A DNA stretch of 64,000 nt, from positions 95,863,664 through 95,927,663 of the forward strand of contig JBOZIK010000001.1 in NCBI GenBank assembly GCA_051453625.1, in the 5' to 3' direction. Shown here in pieces: positions 22,653-32,642 of this stretch. Made by a program: the position numbers and the translations under genes. The stretch's first letter is position 1. Every line of letters starts with the position of its first letter. The notes under the pieces are model-generated. The model was not told where the DNA came from. It made no database searches and saw nothing but the letters and a program-made list of their open reading frames with translations. The DNA is from Welwitschia mirabilis (Eukaryota; Gnetophyta; Gnetopsida; Welwitschiales).

Positions 22653-22668
22653 TCAAAGGGGAAGATTT
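22653..22668 (+). other. polypurine tract of element B
   Basis: tcaaaggggaagattt directly precedes the 3' LTR start TGAGATTATG. It is a standard plus-strand priming site. Confidence 0.8.
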
Positions 22669-24727
22669 TGAGATTATGTTTTATCAATTGATGTCAAACT
22701 AATGTTTTCTGTATCATAAATTTTATGTATCTTATACAGAAGATGTTAATCACTTATAGGTTAAATGCTAAAATCAAGATTATTAAATTCTGATCACTAG
22801 AAACCTATCAAGTTCACTTACCCTCTTGAGGGGTCGATGAGACTTTTATGAGGTCAACCACACCTAAAGTAGACACTCAAAAATCGACTAGATTTTTGAT
22901 GAGGTCAACTAAACCTGTGACTTTAAGAACTAGCATCCATAAACTGAATGGTAAGGAGTTGATTATATTTTATAGAGTCAACCGGATTTGTGGACCTGGC
23001 AATAATATCCCTAAACTGAATGATAAGGGATTGACTAGACCTATGATGAAGTCAACTGGATTTGTGAACCTGAGAATAGAAATCCTAAATCGATTGTCAA
23101 GGAGTTAACTAAATGTTCAAAGGGGTTGACTGAACTTGAGCACTATGTAGCTGATACCCATAAGCTGATCATCAAGGAGTTGACCGGACACTTGAAGGGG
23201 TCGACCAGACCTAATGTAGGAAATTAGATTGATCTTTTATTAAGACTATCGAGTGACTGGATATAATGACAAGCGACTAGATTAAAGTCAATCAGACCCT
23301 AATGGATCGATTAGATGTGGAGACATAAGACATTAGGACAACTAAAAATTTCACTCGGGTGACCTGTGTAAGTCACAATACTAGATGGGGTCGACTAGAC
23401 TTTTAGGGGTCGACCAACTGAAACAGAACTAAAATTTTTCTATTCATTTTATATTCATTGATTATCTATTAGATAGCCATTTTATATCCATTTATAGTCA
23501 TTGGAAGTGAATTTAAAATATAATAAATCCTAAAAGCTTTCTAATATAAATAGCCAAGAGAGAGATGATAAGAGAATCTTTTTGACTCATAAAGAAGTAC
23601 TTAAATCTTTACTATTGAATCTTGGCATTTGTATACCTAATCAAGAAGATCTATCATCTGTATTATCTATACATTTAAGATTCGATCTAGTGCTATGTTT
23701 ATTGTACATCTATAGAAGAATAGCTCTATCATATCTACTATATCAAGAATGAGTAATATCTGTGCATCTTGGCATCACTATTNNNNNNNNNNNNNNNNNN
23801 NNNNNNNNNNNNNNNNNNNNNNNNNNNNNNNNNNNNNNNNNNNNNNNNNNNNNNNNNNNNNNNNNNNNNNNNNNNNNNNNNNNNNNNNNNNNNNNNNNNN
23901 NNNNNNNNNNNNNNNNNNNNNNNNNNNNNNNNNNNNNNNNNNNNNNNNNNNNNNNNNNNNNNNNNNNNNNNNNNNNNNNNNNNNNNNNNNNNNNNNNNNN
24001 NNNNNNNNNNNNNNNNNNNNNNNNNNNNNNNNNNNNNNNNNNNNNNNNNNNNNNNNNNNNNNNNNNNNNNNNNNNNNNNNNNNNNNNNNNNNNNNNNNNN
24101 NNNNNNNNNNNNNNNNNNNNNNNNNNNNNNNNNNNNNNNNNNNNNNNNNNNNNNNNNNNNNNNNNNNNNNNNNNNNNNNNNNNNNNNNNNNNNNNNNNNN
24201 NNNNNNNNNNNNNNNNNNNNNNNNNNNNNNNNNNNNNNNNNNNNNNNNNNNNNNNNNNNNNNNNNNNNNNNNNNNNNNNNNNNNNNNNNNNNNNNNNNNN
24301 NNNNNNNNNNNNNNNNNNNNNNNNNNNNNNNNNNNNNNNNNNNNNNNNNNNNNNNNNNNNNNNNNNNNNNNNNNNNNNNNNNNNNNNNNNNNNNNNNNNN
24401 NNNNNNNNNNNNNNNNNNNNNNNNNNNNNNNNNNNNNNNNNNNNNNNNNNNNNNNNNNNNNNNNNNNNNNNNNNNNNNNNNNNNNNNNNNNNNNNNNNNN
24501 NNNNNNNNNNNNNNNNNNNNNNNNNNNNNNNNNNNNNNNNNNNNNNNNNNNNNNNNNNNNNNNNNNNNNNNNNNNNNNNNNNNNNNNNNNNNNNNNNNNN
24601 NNNNNNNNNNNNNNNNNNNNNNNNNNNNNNNNNCATTTGATATATCGTTAGACCATTTAGTTTATTTTGTTTAAATTTTTAAAGAACCTATTCACTTCCC
24701 CCCTTTTTAAGGTTCTTAATCCTATTA
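22669..24727 (+). repeat. 3' LTR of element B (contains an 851-N gap)
   Basis: It aligns with the 5' LTR from TGAGATTATG onward and ends ...ttaatcctatta, against ...gatcctatca in the 5' copy. The GTCGAC-derived block runs about 22830-23420, and TATAAATA lies at 23544-23551. The gap at 23783-24633 replaces what the 5' LTR shows to be only about 335 bp, so the gap length is overstated by roughly 500. Confidence 0.87.
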
Positions 24728-24813
24728 ATAATAGGCATCAATAGCCTAAAATCATCAAAAACATCCAAATAAAATCATTACTTTACTCAGACTCATTTTT
24801 ATGATATTAAGAA
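24728..24813 (+). repeat. right copy of the 86-bp repeat flanking element B
   Basis: It begins ataataggcatcaatagcc immediately after the 3' LTR and is collinear and gap-free with 15725-15810. The neighbouring sequence continues uninterrupted to the right. Confidence 0.85.
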
Positions 24814-27800
24814 CCCCTAAACAAAGGGTCCAGTGGATTAGGAAGGATATCCCCTGCTTCATCATTAAAAAAAAAGAAATCCAAGGTTATGAATTTGTTA
24901 CAGTAATGATTTAGCAAACTAATAATACAATTTAAGGAATTCTCCAATTATTTCTTAGATATATGATAACTAATTGGTCTAGCAAATGATTTAGTATCCA
25001 CTCCAAGTGGACAATATGGAAATCCTTTTGTAGTATTATGAAAAGATAATAGCCTACATCTAAGCCTATTTATTTAGAAGAGACTAATTTTTCAAATGCA
25101 TGAAATATAATTTTTCCTACAATAATTATCATAAGAAAGTATTAAGAACCATATCAAAATTTCTCTTAGAAAACATACTCTCTCTCTCTATATATATATA
25201 TATTCAGTATCCAAAGGCAAACCTTTAAAGATTTCAACTGGAATATTTTATTTCTTGTCATGTAGTGCACTACCTTTAGCTCATTAATAATGAGCTAGAA
25301 ATTACTATATATAGGATTCCATGAAAGATGCATGAGATGATAAACAAAAACCCTCTAGATCAAGTGAGTTAGAATTCTTCCTCAAAATTGCACCCTTGAT
25401 GTTCACAAAAATAAGCATCATTACAGTAGGAGAACTCACTAGCTTATTAAACAATTAGACTTTTCAAATTTTTAACTTAATCAATATGGAATAGTAGAGC
25501 ATGAATCTTAGAAACTAAATCCACAATAACTACAAGAAAAATACTATTTACATTTGCAGAAAAAAAAGAACTAGCACCCTAGCTACTAAAGGAAGTTAAG
25601 GATTAGTAAAAAGTACTAAATATTGTACTCTTATAGGCATGGAAAAATTTTGGGGGTTCAAGGAATAGGTGGTGAAAAAGTTAGTAATCTATGTAAAGTT
25701 ATTAACATTGATCAACCCACTAGGGTGATCCTCTTCAACCTTAGATAATGAAGGAATTAATAATCTAGAAAAAGAAGGCAAGCTAATAGGACCACTTATT
25801 TCCACCCTAGAATGAATACTTTTGTATTTCCCCTTCTTCTCAAGAGAAGTAAAAAAAGGAAGTCTAGAGTCCTCCTATAAACAAATGCAAGATTGAATTT
25901 TACTAGCTTTTTAGAGGTAGCATCAAGTAAGAAATAACAAAAGTTTAAAAATGATTCTTAGCTTAACTCAAAATTTAGGCATTTATGGAATAACTAGTGG
26001 GGAATACTCCCCATTTTTTTCATCATGGAAGGTGAAGATAGGAGTAGGAGTTCATAATGAAAGGACCTTACCTTTTTCATTCTTCATGGATTTTTGTCTA
26101 TAATTTATTTAAAAAGACCTTGATAAGAGACCAATAGCAAAAATATTACAAAGATGAAGAAAGCCATTTACGTAATTAGAATATACATCACTCAACAAAG
26201 AATACATAGGGTTACTTTCATTAACATAAAAAATATGAGATTCATAAGGATTAATTATAGAAATAAGGTCTAGAGGCATAACAATATGGAAAAGGAAGAT
26301 TAACTTATTTGATTTTCACAAATTAATTATCACTATGAAATGAAAAATATAGAGAGAAAATAATACTTTCACAAGTTAAAAAAACTAGAGTCAAAATTAT
26401 ACTTTATCTTAAACAACTAGGAGATAATTTAGAATAGATGCTATAACTTTAATAAAAATAGACCTCTTGATTGTGAACCATAAAGAAAATATAAATGATA
26501 TATTATAGAAGTTGAAAGGAATGAGAATAAATGAATCCTCTACCTCTAATAAGAATACCTAAGGTAATATTAGAGGGAATAAAAATGGCATTTATAGGAA
26601 TACCATGATAACCTTGATGATGAAGCTACTAGTTAATAAAGTTAAAGAACATAGTTTAAAAAAAGTTAAAATCTTACATTTCATAAGTCAAAAATTTAAT
26701 GGATTTGAGAAGGAAATCTAAAAGGGTAAAAGTATCCTTTATGACTTGGACAGTTATTGGAACTGAACTACATTATGGATGCTAGAAGATTTGGGTATTA
26801 TAATTAAAGAAGGCATAAATAAAATCTAAAATCAAAAGGATCTTAAAGAATCAAAGTTTAAAATGCAAAAAGAAAAGAAGATTAGTAATGTTAAAACTAA
26901 TAATCCAACCAAACTCATATTTAGTTAATGAATCATATCCCTCCTTATTGATACACCTAAGGTTGAAATTTAATCATTGAACACAAGGAAAAATTTTAGA
27001 ATACATACCTTTAAATACTTCAAAATAAGCATTGAAAATAAGAAGTAAAAATGGTAAGAAGATATAGAAAATAACCTATCAAAAGGAAATGAAATACACA
27101 TATAAAAGACTATAAAATAAAAAGGTAACATAAAAAGGACGAGGAGTAAAGAGCAAAGAGAAACTACCTTCAAAAAACATGGTGAAAAGTGGGAAAACGT
27201 GGGTAAAATAAACTTAATTACCCCTATTTATACAGAAAAATTGAATAATATTTTATAATTATTGATATCACATAAAAAATATGAGCAATGTAATAGATGA
27301 TCTGACTTTAACAAGATTGGTGAAGTGACTAAGAGAGAGATAATGATGTTAATAAGTAAGAAAAGAGTAAAGTAAACTATATGGAACCCATCATGACTAT
27401 GGAAGAAAATTAGAAACATAAAGAAACACCACATTACTAGATATGCCTTAGTGATTCTAAAGGAATATAAAGTCAACATCTGTAGTTGAAAGAGTTAAAG
27501 GATAACATATGAAGTAGTGGTAACTTAACAAGTTTATGAAACTAACATATGAACTAGTAACATAAGGGGATACCACATTACAAATATGATAACACAAAAT
27601 GGACATACAGTAAAGTAGTGATGATCAAAGTAGTTCAATGGACTAGATGCCACACTACCAACATGGTAGCCCAAAATGATTAGAAAAAAAAGCACTAATA
27701 ATCTATGTAGTCTATAAAGCCAAGGAATGGGATAGTAATGTAAGGGAGAGCAACTGTAATGTCCTATTTGTTAACTCCAAAACTCAAATAATGATTAATG

Positions 27801-27858
27801 TAATGTCCTCAATATTTCCCACTAAGACTATGCTTTAATTATAAACTATCATGTTTAA
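24814..27858. other. unassigned 3-kb stretch between element B and the minus-strand PBS
   Basis: By position this should be the internal region of minus-strand element F, but I find no gag or pol motif in it. The minus strand has a TATA-like ctgtataaatagggg (27226-27240) followed by a leader-like stretch. It also has several short coding-like frames, for example 26279-26109 (PLDLISIINPYESHIFY and SNPMYSLLSDVYSNYV). A (CT)n(AT)n microsatellite lies at 25179-25203. The content may be a decayed LINE or a gene relic; neither can be shown. Confidence 0.35.
25179..25203. repeat. (CT)n(AT)n microsatellite
   Basis: A short compound dinucleotide run, ctctctctc followed by tatatatatata. Confidence 0.85.
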
Positions 27859-27870
27859 GCTCTGATACCA
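27859..27870 (-). other. primer binding site on the minus strand, element F
   Basis: gctctgatacca on the plus strand is the exact reverse complement of TGGTATCAGAGC. Together with the flanking aaatgtaatgt, which would end an LTR in ...ACATTACA, it marks the inner end of a minus-strand LTR to its right. Confidence 0.85.
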
Positions 27871-29810
27871 AATGTAATGTCTAGCTCTAAAGATTCAATG
27901 ATTGTAACAAAATTATTAGTAAGTAAGTAGTTTATAAAACATATAGCTAGGTGGTTTTGTACTCTTGATTACTCATCTAGTAAATTTAACCATCATGTTA
28001 AGGCAATGATTAAGAATATTTTACTATAAATATTAATTGAGCCTATAATATCAATTGCATATTATTTAAGAATATAATCCATTACTTATATTATGAGTTA
28101 TAAATAATAAATCTATAAAGTACATAGATAGATATAATTATGAATAAACTAAAGTATTAGAGATATAGAAACTAATANNNNNNNNNNNNNNNNNNNNNNN
28201 NNNNNNNNNNNNNNNNNNNNNNNNNNNNNNNNNNNNNNNNNNNNNNNNNNNNNNNNNNNNNNNNNNNNNNNNNNNNNNNNNNNNNNNNNNNNNNNNNNNN
28301 NNNNNNNNNNNNNNNNNNNNNNNNNNNNNNNNNNNNNNNNNNNNNNNNNNNNNNNNNNNNNNNNNNNNNNNNNNNNNNNNNNNNNNNNNNNNNNNNNNNN
28401 NNNNNNNNNNNNNNNNNNNNNNNNNNNNNNNNNNNNNNNNNNNNNNNNNNNNNNNNNNNNNNNNNNNNNNNNNNNNNNNNNNNNNNNNNNNNNNNNNNNN
28501 NNNNNNNNNNNNNNNNNNNNNNNNNNNNNNNNNNNNNNNNNNNNNNNNNNNNNNNNNNNNNNNNNNNNNNNNNNNNNNNNNNNNNNNNNNNNNNNNNNNN
28601 NNNNNNNNNNNNNNNNNNNNNNNNNNNNNNNNNNNNNNNNNNNNNNNNNNNNNNNNNNNNNNNNNNNNNNNNNNNNNNNNNNNNNNNNNNNNNNNNNNNN
28701 NNNNNNNNNNNNNNNNNNNNNNNNNNNNNNNNNNNNNNNNNNNNNNNNNNNNNNNNNNNNNNNNNNNNNNNNNNNNNNNNNNNNNNNNNNNNNNNNNNNN
28801 NNNNNNNNNNNNNNNNNNNNNNACAAATAAATTTAGACTTATATATTAGAATAAAATTTATCTTTAAACACATAGGACTTGCAACATTAACAATATAATG
28901 CAATGCATAAGCACAAAAATAATCAACATATAACTAGTATAGTAATAATTTAAGTAACCAGCAGCAAATAGTTCCTATTTAATGGCTAGAATCCATGTCT
29001 ACATCTGAACCTATACAAATAATATGATATAAGAATTGAAAAATAATCACGATCCCCAGTATGACCCAAGTAGTGAAGGGTGGAAAGAAACATAATCAAA
29101 TCCTAAAAGATATTACCAAGGCATGATGTAAATCAATACACATGAGATAGATTCAATACTAATTTATGTTAATATAAGAATAAGACTTTGGGATTCATAA
29201 GTAACACAGAATAGCATTCTAAGTTTCATTAGTCCAAGAATGTACTATTCAAGTTNNNNNNNNNNNNNNNNNNNNNNNNNNNNNNNNNNNNNNNNNNNNN
29301 NNNNNNNNNNNNNNNNNNNNNNNNNNNNNNNNNNNNNNNNNNNNNNNNNNNNNNNNNNNNNNNNNNNNNNNNNNNNNNNNNNNNNNNNNNNNNNNNNNNN
29401 NNNNNNNNNNNNNNNNNNNNNNNNNNNNNNNNNNNNNNNNNNNNNNNNNNNNNNNNNNNNNNNNNNNNNNNNNNNNNNNNNNNNNNNNNNNNNNNNNNNN
29501 NNNNNNNNNNNNNNNNNNNNNNNNNNNNNNNNNNNNNNNNNNNNNNNNNNNNNNNNNNNNNNNNNNNNNNNNNNNNNNNNNNNNNNNNNNNNNNNNNNNN
29601 NNNNNNNNNNNNNNNNNNNNNNNNNNNNNNNNNNNNNNNNNNNNNNNNNNNNNNNNNNNNNNNNNNNNNNNNNNNNNNNNNNNNNNNNNNNNNNNNNNNN
29701 NNNNNNNNNNNNNNNNNNNAATACACATGAGATAGATTAAATACTAAATTATGTTAATATAAGAATAAGACTTTGGGATTCATAAGTAACATAGAATAGC
29801 ATTCTAAGTT

Positions 29811-30012
29811 TCATTAGTCCAAGAATGTACTATTCAAGTTTTAGTAATCTAAGAATGCACTATTCAAGCTTTAGTAATCCAAGAATGTACTATTCAAATT
29901 TCAATAATCCAAGAATGCACTATTTAAGTTTCAATAGTTTAATAATGCACTATTTAACTTTGGTAATCCAAGAATTCACAATTTAAGTTTTAGTAATCCA
30001 AGAATGCAATAT
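29811..30012. repeat. 30-bp tandem repeat, about seven copies
   Basis: The core (c)caagaatg(c/t)actattcaa recurs at 29821, 29851, 29881, 29911, 29941, 29970 and 30000, that is every 30 bp. Units share the form agtaatccaagaatgcac followed by tattcaagttt. A single unit before the gap (29235-29255) is part of the gap-flank duplicate. Confidence 0.9.
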
Positions 30013-31203
30013 TAGAAGGGTGTCAAAATGTCTGTTTCTCTAGAGGTTCATTCCTATGGCTAATAGAAACCCTTAAAATGGGATAAAACCCTCTAAAGTC
30101 ACACAAACATCCTATTGTGCACAACTAGATGGGTCATAAACATACTCCAATCACCCTATTTACTCTAATAGTTCACTCTCATAGGGCTGATGAATGCCCC
30201 TTAGGTGGCCTAGCCCTCGAACCCATATAGGTTACTTAGCCAATTTTATTTTAGGCATAAAATTAGATTCATAACAAAGATATTACATGAATAAGAAGAG
30301 ACTTACAGATCAAATACGATAGCAAGAAAAATCCATGAAATGATATAAAAGATGTAAGAATTTCCTTAGTACCATACCTAAACTTTAAACTTTGATTTTC
30401 CAAGCTTTAAGAATGCTATTCCTTAAGCTTTCAAGACTTCAAGATAGATCTCCACAAGGAAGTTCAAGGCTAGAGGGTTTTTCCAAGAATTAAATCTAAG
30501 AAAAGACTCTTATTTATAATAACTCAAAAGAAATGTTGAATTTCAAAAGTTCTATAACCCAATACTATNNNNNNNNNNNNNNNNNNNNNNNNNNNNNNNN
30601 NNNNNNNNNNNNNNNNNNNNNNNNNNNNNNNNNNNNNNNNNNNNNNNNNNNNNNNNNNNNNNNNNNNNATCTCCACAAGGAAGTTCAAGGCTAGAGGTTT
30701 TTTCAGTAATTAATTCTATGAAAAACTTCTATTTATAAGAACTCAAAGAAATTATTAAATTTCAAAAGTTACACAACCCACTACTATCTTTATAAAATAG
30801 TTTTGATTCCACTTCCCTACTCTACTTCACACTTGAACAATGGGAATAATAACTATACTTATCATAAATAATAAATAAGGCATTATTAGTGATAATATAT
30901 TCCATAATTATTATAGTAATTACAATTCAAAATATTCTTTAGCATTTACTAGAAATAAAGAGGAATAAAATAAATCCAAATGTTAAACATCTCCATTCAT
31001 TACAATAATTACAAATCCATAACTTATTGGTATTTTCTAAAATGAGAAATTAAATGAATAAAGATAAAGCATTAATTATAGCTATTACACAATATAAACT
31101 AATAAAAATAATAATTGTAAGACAATTAGTTTTTCATAGAAGACAACATACTAATAATGGTGCTTAGATGCAATAATTTACAAAAGAAAATGAAATAGTA
31201 TAA

Positions 31204-31260
31204 CCACTAATTTAGCCACTAATTTAGACACTAGTTTAGTCACTAATTTAACCACTAAAG
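31204..31260. repeat. 12-bp tandem repeat, four and a half copies
   Basis: Units read ccactaatttag, ccactaatttag, acactagtttag, tcactaatttaa and a partial ccactaaag. It lies just inside the junction with element E. Confidence 0.85.
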
Positions 31261-31305
31261 ATTATAATTAAATAACTAAGAAATTAATTAAAAAATAATA
31301 TTACT

Positions 31306-32290
31306 AATTCTAAGAATACCACTGATTCTATAGCTTTTAAGTTTTAATTATTTTATTATCTGTGATGAGGAGAGTGCAACCACAGTCAAAGAAGTAAGGA
31401 CCCACAAAGCATAGCTAATTAATCTCCCAGTGGAGTACCCATAGCTATAATATTACACTACCAAAGGCTCCTCTCAGAAAAATTTACCCCATGTACTTGT
31501 GATAGAACATCATGATGACCATGTTTTTGAACTGTCTCGAATAAAATATCATGATCTTATTTCATACTTTTATTTATTTATTTTTTTAAAATAGATGAAA
31601 AACATTTAACATAACCATACACTCCAAAAGATAAAGGTGAAGTCATAAGATGAAGATAGAAAAGAACATCCTTAAACAATATAAGACACTTTTATTATTA
31701 AGAAAAACATAAAAAATCAAAGCATCTTCCTTAAAACTAAAGTTCATAGACATGTGAATTTCCTAATATTAGGTAAATCCAATCTTAGCACTGTAAAATT
31801 CCAAAGTCAAAAGACTAGTCACAAAAAGAAATACATAAGTCATATTTAAAAGATGATTAAGTAATATCATAATGGCCTCCAAAAGAAAAAGCTAAGAGAA
31901 AATTCAGACAGTTGCTCGAATAATTCCACCCTTTGCCCATTAGATTTTTGAAATTCTTAAGTGGTTAAGTCAGAAATCTCAACAGAGCCATTAAAATGTA
32001 TTTTCTCAGAATAACAAAAAACTAAATTAAAAAGAACTAACAGTCATCGTTCTTGTCGTCCAGATAATAGAGAGGACGATAAAAATAGAAAAAAATAGAA
32101 AACAGAAATCTAGTAGAAAACTAAAGGCAAAAAACAAAAATAGAAAGTTGAAGACAAAATCAAATTCAAAATCATAAACACGTAAGAGCAAAAAGAAAAC
32201 ACTAAAATAAACTAAAAATAAATTTTATTCAAATTCTAAAATCTATTCAGACTTTTAGTGAAAAGAAAGAAAAAAAAATGATTTTTTTAA
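31306..32290 (-). other. conserved noncoding 3' region of element E
   Basis: In reverse complement this matches element C 56960-57780 over its length, for example ttttatgtttttcttaat and cttcacctttatcttttgga. No protein frame is shared. Such conservation between two old copies suggests a shared cis function or simply common descent. It breaks off at 31306 after ggtattctta. Confidence 0.7.
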
Positions 32291-32642
32291 TGGTCTAAGG
32301 ATATTGCATTCTTTTAGAGAATAAAGGCCCAAAACAAATGTTTACCAATTGATAAAACATAAAAGGTATACAATTATTTCTAAGTAAAATCAACTAGAAA
32401 AAGAAAGGGATAGCAAGTAAATCTCTATAAGGCCACATGAAAGCATGAATTTTAGAAGTTAAAGAGAATATTAATATTAACTCTGGTAAAAAGTTTTCAT
32501 TTATAAGAGTTTTATTTAGATCATTATAAAGAAAATTATGTTCTAATCCATTAAAAAGATTTTTCATATTCAAATTTAAATTATAATTTTTAGTTTTTGG
32601 CTCATGTAGTGGACAATCTCCCTTAAGGTATGAGTTTAATAG

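Larger units (their letters stand above)
15811..24727 (+). mobile_element. Copia (Ty1) retrotransposon, element B
   Basis: An element with both ends present: 5' LTR, initiator-Met-tRNA primer binding site, gag, protease region, gap, spacer, extra ORF, polypurine tract and 3' LTR. The integrase, RT and RNase H are not visible: they would fall between 19330 and the spacer. Only about 230 bp plus a nominal 796-N gap lies there, so either the gap is badly undersized or pol is deleted. The gag and protease style and the extra 3' ORF place it near the SIRE/Maximus group. LTR divergence, roughly 13% over the well-aligned part near the start, shows an old insertion. Confidence 0.88.
27873..31305 (-). 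mobile_element. long LTR of minus-strand element F (outer border uncertain)
   Basis: It runs from the PBS at 27859-27870 up to where element E sequence begins at 31306. It contains a 30-bp tandem array, a TATA-like ttataaataagag in LTR orientation near 30508, and three gaps (28178-28822, 29256-29719, 30569-30668). Two gaps are flanked by duplicated sequence, so the true length is well under 3.4 kb. No second copy of this LTR and no recognised internal domain are present, so the lineage (Gypsy or Copia) is open. The outer border is set only by the E junction. Confidence 0.5.

Noticed and set aside
15590-27230. A LINE on the minus strand interrupted by element B
   Set aside because: The A-rich tail-like end at 15595 and the continuity of the flanks are suggestive, but no endonuclease, RT or gag-like motif of a LINE could be read.
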